64,000 bases of DNA, taken from positions 186,001 through 250,000 of the forward strand of contig JAPFFF010000053.1 in assembly GCA_039105265.1 (NCBI GenBank), in the 5' to 3' direction. This DNA comes from Tritrichomonas musculus (lineage: Eukaryota > Parabasalia > Tritrichomonadida > Tritrichomonadidae). Below the pieces are notes generated by a model, which did no database searches, was not told where the DNA came from, and saw nothing but the letters and a program-made list of their open reading frames with translations. The translations under genes were made by a program, and so were the position numbers. Shown here piece after piece: positions 53,407 to 63,600 of this stretch. The stretch's first letter is position 1; each line of letters starts with the position of its first letter.

Positions 53407-55248
53407 TTAATAAAATGATTTATTTGAAACTATTCGGTCTTTTAAATTCACTGGAATCATCAATATGTAAGATTGGATTGTATGAGGACAAATTTCATCT
53501 ATTCCATTGTTTTCATCAATTTCAACTATAAGAAGCTGTTCACAATTCTCTCCAAATATTCTGTCAATTTCTGTCACGCATGCTGGAATAATGAGGCTAC
53601 GAACTCCTGAATAGTCAAAAGCAGACAGTGTGATTTTCGATGTCTGTGAATTATCTGGAAAGTCAACTTTTGTGAGACTAGAGCAAGAGTCAAAGACAGA
53701 ATGGCCAACTTCTGCGAGAAGGGGTGGAATTGTAAACCTCTCAATTTTTGTGGAAGCAAAAGCACCATATCCAATATTTGAGAGCTGTGAATTCTGTGGA
53801 ATTTCAATATTTGAAAGACTCTTGCATTTTGCAAAAGCGTACAATTCTATCGTCGTGAGGTGAGGTGGAATTGAGATACTCCTAATTCCAGACTCACGAA
53901 AAACTCCATTTTCAATAACTGCCAATTCAGAATTTGGATGAAAAATCACTTCACGAAGTTCCTTACAATTTGCGAACGCACTTTTACAAATTCTTGTGAC
54001 GTGAGGAGGAATTTTGATGCTTCGAATTGAAGAAAACTCGAAAGCAGATGATTTAATTGTTGTCAATTCAGAATCCTTTGAAAATTCCACTTTTTGAATG
54101 TTGTAACAATTAAAGAAACTTTTTGTTTCAATTATTTTAACAAGTTTTGGAATAAAGATCCTTTTAATCGAAGATTCTTGGAATGCGTATTTACATATTT
54201 TCTTAAGAACAGAATCTTCTTCAATTTCAACTTCTTGAAGTTGGCGGCAGCCTTCAAACGCAAAGGATTCAATGACGCTGATAACCGGATGAATTACCGC
54301 TGTTCGAATGTCTCGTCTTGCAAAATTGAGAACAATTTGATCGTCGCTGTTTTCTTCATATATGAACTCATCGTCCTTTGACATTATGTAGTATTGATTC
54401 TCAGGCAGAAAAGTGACAGTTGTCAAATTTGGTGTTTTCATGCACCAGCCCCATTCAAGGTCAACCAAAGAAGGTGGAATTGTCACTTTTTCAATGCCTG
54501 AATCATAAAAGGCAGCTTTTTCAATAACTTCAATTTTTGAGTCTGCAGAAAATTCAATGCTTTTGAGTTGAACGCAGTCACTGAACGAAAAAGAAGAAAT
54601 CGTTTCAATGAAACTTGGAATTGTTAAGTTGCTTTCAATGTTTTTAACCGCCAAAACAAGGACATCAAAATTTTCTTTCATTTTGTCAGATTTGCCATAT
54701 ATGAATTTATCGTCATGTGACATGAAATATTCATTTCCTTCCATTACGTGAACTTTGTTTAAATTTGGCGTTTTAAGTGCAAATCCTGAGCAAAGTTCAG
54801 ACGTTTTTGAAGGTATAAAAAGGCTCTCAATTGCTGTATTGCAGAATGCTTGCTCCCCGATCCTTTTTAGTTCTGAATTTGGAGGAATTTTAACTTCTTT
54901 GAGATTTTGGCAGTCACTGAAAGCAAAATTGCCTATTTCAGTGAGGTGAGGTGGAATTGAAATGGTTTCAATCGATGAGCGACTGAAGGCAGCTACCTCG
55001 ATTACTTCAATAGCTGAATCTGGAGCAAATTGGACGGTTCGGATACTTCTAAATTGAAAAGAACTGTTTAAAATTCGTGTTATAACATACTCCTTTGATT
55101 GATAGCTGATGGAACGTGGAATAATAATAATTTTGGGAGAACTTGGAGAATTAGCTCCTGCTCGTGAAAGAACTGCTGTTTTATTCTCCATATCAATTGA
55201 ATAGTAAATTCCATTTACTTCAATGTCTTTACCTACCGCTTCATTCAT
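53407..55248 (-). CDS. BspA-like leucine-rich repeat (LRR_5) protein, 613 aa, intact
   Basis: A single open minus-strand frame. After about 40 residues of lead (GIYYSIDMENKTAVLSRAG), some 18 LRR_5 repeats of about 23 residues follow. Typical units are IETISIPPHLTEIGNFAFSDC, shortened here to its core IPPHLTEIGNFAFSDC, and variants AFANCKELREVIFHPNSEL and SIRSIKIPPHVTRI. Two repeats are replaced by longer inserts with YFMSHDDKFIYGKSD and YYIMSKDDEFIYEE, themselves a repeated pair. There is no signal peptide or C-terminal membrane segment, so this is the cytoplasmic type. Role unknown; relatives bind host or cell proteins. Start: ATG 55248, preceded by TTTCAATATTTATG. Confidence 0.85.
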   Translation of the reverse strand: MNEAVGKDIEVNGIYYSIDMENKTAVLSRAGANSPSSPKIIIIPRSISYQSKEYVITRILNSSFQFRSIRTVQFAPDSAIEVIEVAAFSRSSIETISIPPHLTEIGNFAFSDCQNLKEVKIPPNSELKRIGEQAFCNTAIESLFIPSKTSELCSGFALKTPNLNKVHVMEGNEYFMSHDDKFIYGKSDKMKENFDVLVLAVKNIESNLTIPSFIETISSFSFSDCVQLKSIEFSADSKIEVIEKAAFYDSGIEKVTIPPSLVDLEWGWCMKTPNLTTVTFLPENQYYIMSKDDEFIYEENSDDQIVLNFARRDIRTAVIHPVISVIESFAFEGCRQLQEVEIEEDSVLKKICKYAFQESSIKRIFIPKLVKIIETKSFFNCYNIQKVEFSKDSELTTIKSSAFEFSSIRSIKIPPHVTRICKSAFANCKELREVIFHPNSELAVIENGVFRESGIRSISIPPHLTTIELYAFAKCKSLSNIEIPQNSQLSNIGYGAFASTKIERFTIPPLLAEVGHSVFDSCSSLTKVDFPDNSQTSKITLSAFDYSGVRSLIIPACVTEIDRIFGENCEQLLIVEIDENNGIDEICPHTIQSYILMIPVNLKDRIVSNKSFY

Positions 55249-55369
55249 AAATATTGAAATCAGTTTTATTTCATATATCTATGACATAATATAAAATTCA
55301 TTTAAATTTTATGGATGCAAAACGACAAAATTTTAGAAATTTTAATCAGAAAAATTATATTTATCGGTA
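55249..55369. promoter_or_regulatory. Promoter side of the BspA-like gene
   Basis: On the minus strand the sequence ATTTCAATATTTATGAATG puts an initiator-like TTTCA about 10 bp before the first ATG. No other motif is seen. Confidence 0.4.
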
Positions 55370-56183
55370 TAGGTGTGCTAAAATTTTGTAAAGTGTCAGA
55401 AATTTAAATTTTACGGAGGATTGGTATGAATTTTAATTTTAAACCTTTATATTTCTAATTATATTTATATTTATAATTTTTAAATAATTTTTACCATACA
55501 TTTTTAAGATATTATATATTTTTCATCCGATAATTTTTTGAATGTAAACTTTAATTCAAAATTTTAAAATTTGAATTATTCTTAGAAAGTTTCAATTGAA
55601 TATTTGGCGGATAATTTTTTACTTATTATAAGCATACTCGGTGAAATTGGGGAAAAATATATTAAATTCTTCCATTTTGGTTTCTTTTATGACCTATGCA
55701 TTATATCATAATTCATAATTTTCTTTTTGAAATTCAAATCATATATGTTTTTTATATTTATTATTAATATCCTTCATAATATGCAAGTTTATGGATAATA
55801 TCATATTTTTATCTGATATTTTGCATAAAATTTTCATAAACTTCGATTTTTTCTGCATATTATTCATATTTTTTTTTTTTCTTAAATTCTTTGCATTCTT
55901 TGCCATCTTCAGTGGCTTTCATCATGTTTTTTAGTTATCTTTTTATAAATAGCAGCGATAAAATAATCATAGAAAAATCCTATTTCCGACCAAAAATGCA
56001 TTTAAAAAATTGTCTAAAAATAATTAAAAATATCTCAAAAATGTATGGTAAATCAAGATTTATTATTTAAAAAATAGTATATATGCGATAAAATATTAAT
56101 AATATATCATTATGGTGGCATTTGACCGTAAAAAATGATTTGAGTACTTTATTTTGACCCTTTACAAAATTTTAGCACACCTA
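55370..56183. mobile_element. Non-autonomous element with 10-bp target duplication, 814 bp
   Basis: Terminal inverted repeats TAGGTGTGCTAAAATTTTGT (extending to GTAAAG) are flanked by a perfect 10-bp direct repeat TTTATCGGTA (55360-55369 and 56184-56193). Duplications of 9-10 bp are characteristic of Mutator-like elements. The interior is AT-rich and non-coding. The two known MULE genes in the window (9354-10100 and 58803) show that a transposase source exists in the genome. Confidence 0.8.
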
Positions 56184-56765
56184 TTTATCGGTAATTATCG
56201 GATACAAAATTTTAATCAGATAAAAAATTTTGGGGAATCGTATTTTTCTACGCCACTTTTTGAAAACCTTTAAACTTTTTGAATACTTTTTTTACATTTT
56301 TTATTCAATTTTTTCTAAATAATACATAAATATATAGTTCAAATGGAAAATCTGCCTTTTCAAACTGTTTTAGGGAAACAAATATGAGACTCTTTTGTTT
56401 TGCCATCAAAAATTTCGTTATCTTTTTGAATGGTTTAAATCATCTATAAAAATTAAATGTCATATCTGGTATAAAGAAATCAATCAACTGATAAATAAAG
56501 TTAAATGATTTAAAAATATTTGATGAATCATTGATTTAGTACTTCGAATCATTTTATATAGGAATATTATAATAAATTTTCTTTTTAAAATCAGTATCAT
56601 TTGATTTTATTGGGTTTTGTCATTTTTTTGAAAATAAGCTGCATAATAATACATATTTTTGTAGATCTTCTTCTTTCATTATATTGAAAAGTTGCAAACT
56701 TTTATCTCAAATTCGAATATATCATTATTTTAATTTTAAATTTAAATTTTTTTTAATAAACAGCG
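56184..56765. other. AT-rich spacer upstream of the tRNA gene
   Basis: No gene is seen. It is ordinary low-complexity DNA. Confidence 0.6.
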
Positions 56766-56849
56766 CCGCTCTTAGCTCAGTGGTAGAGCATCTGACTGTA
56801 GTAATCATTGGTAATCAGAATGTCGCCGGTTCGATTCCAGCAGCGCGGA
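56766..56849 (+). tRNA. tRNA-Tyr (GUA) with a 12-nt intron
   Basis: The acceptor CCGCTCT pairs with AGCGCGG (one mismatch). The D stem GCTC/GAGC has loop AGTGGTA. The anticodon stem TCTGA/TCAGA is perfect. The 19-base loop is explained by anticodon GTA at 56798-56800 plus a 12-base intron at 56802-56813 placed after position 37, the standard eukaryotic site; the mature loop is CTGTAGA. The T arm is GCCGG-TTCGATT-CCAGC with one C-A mismatch. The A-box TAGCTCAGTGG and B-box GGTTCGATTCC are intact. A T run right after the discriminator A is the Pol III terminator. Confidence 0.93.
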
Positions 56850-57090
56850 TTTTTTGAGTTTTTTTTTTTAATTTTATAAGCTGATGCTTTACTTTTAGGA
56901 AGAAAATTAATTGGGGAATTTATTTACCTTATGTTTTGTTATTTTTCTACAATTGACCAAATTATTCGAAATAAATTTAAATAAATCAATTTCTTTTGAG
57001 GAATTTTATATGGACCTGGGCTGTTGCCCTACCACTTTTTGAATAAAGGTTAAATGAAGGTCATATTTTTGAGTTTTATTTTTGGCGGGT
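56850..57090. terminator. Pol III T-run and spacer
   Basis: The T-runs at 56851-56868 end the tRNA transcript. The rest up to the satellite includes a short GC-richer patch (ACCTGGGCTGTTGCCCTACC, about 57014-57033) of unknown origin. Confidence 0.55.
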
Positions 57091-58772
57091 TATTTGAATA
57101 AAACAAATGATGAAGCAAGCAACAAAATTATTAACAAAATAAACAATTTATTGATCTGTTATTTAAACAATTACAAATTCACAACTGCTTTTATTTACGT
57201 TTGCATTTAATTTCTGCCCAATATTTGAATAAAACAAATGATGAAGCAAGCAACAAAATTATTAACAAAACAAACAATTTATTGATCTGTTATTTAAACA
57301 ATTACAAATTCACAACTGCTTTTATTTACGTTTGCATTTAATTTCTGCCCAATATTTGAATAAAACAAATGATGAAGCAAGCAACAAAATTATTAACAAA
57401 ACAAACAATTTATTGATCTGTTATTTAAACAATTACAAATTCACAACTGCTTTTATTTACGTTTGCATTTAATTTCTGCCCAATATTTGAATAAAACAAA
57501 TGATGAAGCAAGCAACAAAATTATTAACAAAACAAACAATTTATTGATCTGTTATTTAAACAATTACAAATTCACAACTGCTTTTATTTACGTTTGCATT
57601 TAATTTCTGCCCAATATTTGAATAAAACAAATGATGAAGCAAGCAACAAAATTATTAACAAAACAAACAATTTATTGATCTGTTATTTAAACAATTACAA
57701 ATTCACAACTGCTTTTATTTACGTTTGCATTTAATTTCTGCCCAATATTTGAATAAAACAAATGATGAAGCAAGCAACAAAATTATTAACAAAATAAACA
57801 ATTTATTGATCTGTTATTTAAACAATTACAAATTCACAACTGCTTTTATTTACGTTTGCATTTAATTTCTGCCCAATATTTGAATAAAACAAATGATGAA
57901 GCAAGCAACAAAATTATTAACAAAACAAACAATTTATTGATCTGTTATTTAAACAATTACAAATTCACAACTGCTTTTATTTACGTTTGCATTTAATTTC
58001 TGCCCAATATTTGAATAAAACAAATGATGAAGCAAGCAACAAAATTATTAACAAAACAAACAATTTATTGATCTGTTATTTAAACAATTACAAATTCACA
58101 ACTGCTTTTATTTACGTTTGCATTTAATTTCTGCCCAATATTTGAATAAAACAAATGATGAAGCAAGCAACAAAATTATTAACAAAATAAACAATTTATT
58201 GATCTGTTATTTAAACAATTACAAATTCACAACTGCTTTTATTTACGTTTGCATTTAATTTCTGCCCAATATTTGAATAAAACAAATGATGAAGCAAGCA
58301 ACAAAATTATTAACAAAACAAACAATTTATTGATCTGTTATTTAAACAATTACAAATTCACAACTGCTTTTATTTACGTTTGCATTTAATTTCTGCCCAA
58401 TATTTGAATAAAACAAATGATGAAGCAAGCAACAAAATTATTAACAAAACAAACAATTTATTGATCTGTTATTTAAACAATTACAAATTCACAACTGCTT
58501 TTATTTACGTTTGCATTTAATTTCTGCCCAATATTTGAATAAAACAAATGATGAAGCAAGCAACAAAATTATTAACAAAATAAACAATTTATTGATCTGT
58601 TATTTAAACAATTACAAATTCACAACTGCTTTTATTTACGTTTGCATTTAATTTCTGCCCAATATTTGAATAAAACAAATGATGAAGCAAGCAACAAAAT
58701 TATTAACAAAACAAACAATTTATTGATCTGTTATTTAAACAATTACAAATTCACAACTGCTTTTATTTACGT
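57091..58772. repeat. 131-bp satellite, 12.8 copies, with a trimer super-repeat
   Basis: The unit starts TATTTGAATAAAACAAATGA and recurs every 131 bp at 57091, 57222, 57353 and so on to 58663, with the last copy cut short at 58772. Copies are virtually identical. One site (AACAAAAYAAAC) varies as T,C,C,C,C,T,C,C,T,C,C,T,C across copies 1-13, so copies 6-13 follow a T-C-C trimer (393 bp). There is no spacer-repeat structure and no coding frame. It abuts the MULE transposase start. Confidence 0.97.
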
Positions 58773-58802
58773 TTATAATTAAAAATTCATTTCATTTTTT
58801 TG

Positions 58803-59926
58803 ATGGATATTTGGAATCCAGAATTCCTTTCAAAACTAGAAATGGATTCAAACAAAGAGTTATTTGATCATCTAAGTATTGAAGCTCTTAAATCTGGTTT
58901 TAAGCTTTGTTCACGATATGGTTTTTTAGAGCCATATGGAAAGTTTTATTGTTCTAAAGGGAGAATTTCAAAAAAATCAACGAACAAATGTGGATGTCCA
59001 TTCTCAATATCAACAATAGTTAAAAGATATCCAGATGGCAAAATAAAATATGGAATCAAAATTGATAATTCTCTAAATTTGAACCATGTTGGTCATACGC
59101 CTAATCCCAGATTATATATGCATGTGTTTTTATCAGATGACGCCAAAGTACAAATTAAAAATTTGCATCAGTCTGGGATTAAACCAAATCAAATTCAAAA
59201 ATATCTTCTCAAAAATGGTTTTAATACAATATCAACACTTCAAATACAATCTATAATTGAATCCGAAAAAATAAGTGCATTTAATTCTGAAACGACTGAA
59301 TTATCTTTGTACATTGAAAAATCTGGAGGTATGAATCATATCCTCGAAATACCATCTGAAAAAGGAAATGCTCGAGTGGCAATATTAACAATACATAAGA
59401 GTGAAATTGAAAATTTAGCCAAATACGGAGAAACCATTTTCATAGATGGGACTTATGCCTATCTGAAATCAAGATGGGAAATATTTCCTATTACTGCAAT
59501 TGACACGAACATGAATTTATGCTGCTGCGGAATAATGTATGCCGCAACTTCAAATGAACAAATTTTAAATTGGTTGCTGCATGCATTGAATGAACATGAA
59601 GAGTTTAAAAAGAGAACTGAAACAATTGTGACTGACGAAGACCATGCATTTCGGAGTGCATATAATACATGGATTAAAGAAATTAATTCAGGTCCTGAGC
59701 ACTATATCTTCAATCATATTTTTTGCGCACTTCATAAAAGTAGGAATTTTCAAAATAAATTGAATAAAAGCGGTTTAAACAAATCTGAAAAATTATTAGC
59801 AACACAATACTTTAAATTGATATGTTATCACCCAAACAAAAACTTAGTCAAAAGTATTATGGAAAAGTTGAAAACTGATTTTGGTCCTAGAATATCACAC
59901 TACATTGAAAAGCATGTCGAATCTGA
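58803..59926 (+). pseudogene. MULE transposase, cut short by a Polinton
   Basis: The start is ATG 58803 (a TTG at 58800 is not credible). The N-terminal zinc-binding module of FLYWCH/WRKY-GCM1 type spans about residues 30-105, with CSRYGF, FYCSKGR, CGCPFSI and NHVGH. The MULE catalytic domain follows. The first Asp is in FIDGTYAYLKSRW (about residue 214), the second in IVTDEDHAFRSAY (about 276), and FCALHKSRNF is the C-x-x-H line. The frame runs in good order to residue 374 and then enters the Polinton terminus at 59927, after which it reads on by chance to 60050. The third acidic residue and SWIM-like tail are missing. The plain transposon is therefore inactive. Confidence 0.85.
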
Positions 59927-60021
59927 AGTAGTTAAGTATAGGCGGTGTCTCATACTTCACCACCGCCTACACGCTTCGCCACCAAGCTCAGGTACACCCT
60001 CGCTTGGGCCTCAGCTTCCGG

Positions 60022-60525
60022 CCAAATACCTACTGAAAAACCTATCGTAAGTACACCCTATCTACATTAGCTAACTTCCCACCCCCATCCCTCAAGTTCA
60101 AGTACATTGTCGTTTTTCAATATTTCTATTAATTTTTTTATACAACACTATACAAATGACCACACCATCAGATTTAAAGATAATGACCCAATATAAACAG
60201 TTTACTCTAAGAAATCCTATTTATACTTCTCGTGAAACCCAACAAGTATATGATTCCTTTAAAGACGTCAGGACATGTGATTCTAATGGATATGTTATAA
60301 TTGAGGTTTTGGACGAAAGAAACAAATTTAGTGGTTTTAGATATGCTAAATTTAGACGTGCAGCTGTTTTGAAATACAATAATGATTATGATAGGGAAAG
60401 AGAAAAAGATGCACCACGATATAGAAAGTTTGATGAGCACCATAAGATATTTGAGTAAAAAGTGTTAGTATTATTTTGTTTGCCAAATACCCTCTGAAAA
60501 CCTATCGTAAGTACACACTCTCTAC
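60022..60525. repeat. Direct repeats flanking the 100-aa Polinton gene
   Basis: About 45 bp at 60022-60066 recurs in the same orientation at 60481-60525, sharing GCCAAATACC and CCTATCGTAAGTACAC followed by CTCTAC-like ends. The pair brackets the small gene at 60156-60458. They may be shared promoter or packaging signals, or traces of a gene-cassette insertion. Confidence 0.7.
60156..60458 (+). CDS. Small Polinton protein, 100 aa, unknown
   Basis: The frame starts MTTPSDLKIMTQYKQF with an AT-rich leader (60110-60155) after the GC-rich terminus. A central strand-rich region (NGYVIIEVLDERNKF; FRYAKFRRAAVL) and a charged Arg/Glu/Lys/Asp tail suggest a nucleic-acid or structural role. No family is recognised. 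It is bracketed by direct repeats and lies near the terminus, convergent with the 1114-aa gene. Confidence 0.6.
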   Translation: MTTPSDLKIMTQYKQFTLRNPIYTSRETQQVYDSFKDVRTCDSNGYVIIEVLDERNKFSGFRYAKFRRAAVLKYNNDYDREREKDAPRYRKFDEHHKIFE

Positions 60526-60634
60526 TTTCACTATTCCACCAATGTCATTTCCAAGGTATGGAGTAGTTTTTGAGCTTTCTAATGGTGTTTTTTGAATTCT
60601 ACACCCGAAAAAATATCTATCAACTTTTTGTATT

Positions 60635-63600
60635 TCACAGTAATGAATGTATTTCATTCTTAGTGTTATCTTCAAGTAAGATACCATTTGATGTAAAGAA
60701 TGAAGAATTAATCAATATGTAATTAACTGTTGCATTGATCATGAGATTGCTACTACTTAATGGAAATTCAATATTGTTTAACCAGATCTTAGTTGGTTCA
60801 CATTGATATTCAAACTTAGGTGAATTATTAACGTTGAATGATATATTGATTTTGATTTCGTTTACACTGGTAACATTATCTCTGGTTTCATTATAAGTCA
60901 AATAGAGTGTTCCATCATATTCGTCAAGTTGTTTCTCGAATTGATAATGAATGGTATTACTATTCGTTACATTGAATGTATACTCGATTCGTGCTATTTT
61001 ATTCATCAACGCGTTTAACTTAGTTTTTAATGATTCGTTCTCTTGCTGTAGATTTGATATCTGACTGTTCATTGTTACGATTTTAGTAACATTATCACCT
61101 ACTAACTTGGCTAGATCTTGATGAGATTTAATATAATTATTTAATTTTGTCTTCAGTTCATCATTTTCACTTTTCAAAGCATAATTTGTCAAATCAACAG
61201 GTTCAGGGATTTCACTTTTCAATGCTATTTTATCTTCTTCGCCATAATTCAAATCATTTTTGCTTCGATATTTTGCATCCGCTTCCTCTTTCGTATACAG
61301 GTTATCCATATTAACCATATTATTTTTTAATTCATCTAATGCTTCATTTACTTCATCAACAGTTGGGAATTCATTTAATGTAGTAGCTAGAGCTGTATCA
61401 TTCTTTTCTATCTGCTCATGTAATGTATCTATCTTCTTATGTAAAGCATCTATATCACAAGTATATGCTAAATCATTTGTAGTAAATTCCATTCTTCTTT
61501 TTGCTGTATTTTCTTTGATGCTGATTCCACCAACCCTCAGTTTATTTGGGTTTGATATAACAAATGTTTTGTCATTCATAGTGCAGCTAGGAAAATTAGT
61601 TGTTCCTTGATAATTAATTGTTCCATCAGTAATATTAATAGTAACTATATTCTCTTCATAATCAACATCATTGTATTCACTAACTTTTTGCACCAAAAAT
61701 CGTGCTTTGATTGTTCCATCTGTGATAACATCTTCTGCTTCCAAATGGACCTCGCCATTGACATATTTACCAACAACATCTATTACGTCATCTCTAACCA
61801 AATCTGTTGATGACACACTCTTCTCTACAGTAGTCGCTAATGTTTTTATCATTGGTTTCATCGTATGACGGAATCTCTTACACATATCCATTGTTGAAGT
61901 TAATGTCATGGCTACTTTGGACGGATCATCAAGTTCATCAGTAAAGTTTATTTCATTAACAGGTACATACTCCTCATCGCACCAAGCTATAATATTATTT
62001 AGTTTATCTTTGTTAGATAACGAACGCATCATTCTACTAACTGGAATAGATACCATATCACCAAAGAATACATCAGCTCCAATATCAGGTAGTTCGTCAG
62101 TGAGCTTACCAGCAATGTCTTCTACAACATTTGTACCAACATCAGACACCTTGGTTACAGTATTTATTAATTCCCTACCCCCAGTTTGTGCTGCTTTAGA
62201 TGCAAATGATAATGCTTTACCAGCAACACCTATACCAGTAGCACCTAATACACAACCAACAGCACCTAAAGCAATACCTATGTTAGCTTTCATATCTACC
62301 TTATCCACTTCTTTTTGTAAATATTTTGTCTTCGCTGCTTGTTCTGCCATCTCTGAGTTCAATGTCTCTACATTGTTCTTTATATCTTTCACGTCATAAG
62401 AAACCACATCAACAGTATTTGTAACCATGTTTAGATCTGATCGCATAGTCATAATGTTATCAGCTGTAATTATCTTCGAAGAAGTAATATTGAAGTCCGT
62501 ATACAAAGTTGTGGCTGCATCTGGTCTTGGAGTAATCTCATAAAATTGTTGTTGAATAATGTACTTAAAAGCATTTGTTGTTGGATCCCAGTTAACTTCT
62601 TCTATAGGATCCGTGTACTGTTGACGTAAATAGAGTTCGATATCTCTAGTCGCTATGTTAATGTTACTGCTGGACCAATAATAGTTAATTTTTTCAATAC
62701 TATCTAATTCAGCAATCAAATCTATGTCGTACCCATAATGTTCGTTCTTATGTAGTTCATCCCATCTAAAAGTAAGCCTGTTACTCGCTCCATCAAGTGA
62801 CATATCGTAAACAATTTTGTCTATACGGTTCAACAACGACTCTACCTCTTCTTTATTACTGTTTTGGATCTGTAATTGTAGCGGTAAATAATCGTATCCT
62901 TCTTTAGTATATATCTCTACTGTTGAATCACATCTATCTATTTCTATGCTATGTGCAGAACCATTTGCCTCTGTACCATCTTTGAACAACAACTTTGTAG
63001 TGCCATTGGCGAACATCACTTTCATGAAATTTTCATTAGTATCATCCAACAACATCTTATTCCATTCACTACGTTTGCATCTGACATAGCATCCACTTGC
63101 TCCATAATTATTTTTGTTTACACGAAGATATTGCTTACTGCTCTCTATTTTCCCATTGCTACGTCCTTGCATGTTCTCTCCAACCCATTTTGTTCCATCC
63201 CATATTAGGCTCCATCTATTACCAAAACAGTGTTCAGTAAATGTAAAATTAAGGTTAATGGGTATTGTATAATCATTTGGAATTCGATATATCATCTTGT
63301 AGTAATCAACTGAGTCGACATTCACTGTAGTTACGACACTTGGTTTATAAAAGTAATGAACATCTGATTCATACAACTGAAGAGCATTACGCGCATCTAT
63401 TACATCACACTTGACTACAGGCTTCTTCGCAACCATCGAGTCTTGCTTTAGTAAGTACTGTATCGATAGCTCCCCATTCATGTATAATGAATATGGATTC
63501 ACACCGAGTCTAGTATCAAATGCTATAAAGAACTCAGGGCCGAATGTAGTCCAATGTGTGACCATACATTTAAGATCAGTACGACATGTAATACACGGAC

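Noticed and set aside
57091-58772. Regular repeat array that might suggest a CRISPR
   Set aside because: The whole 131-bp unit is repeated head to tail with no unique spacers; it is a satellite in a eukaryotic genome.
59938-60050. C-terminal tail of the MULE frame reading into Pro/Ser/Leu-rich sequence
   Set aside because: This is read-through into GC-rich Polinton terminal DNA, not transposase sequence.
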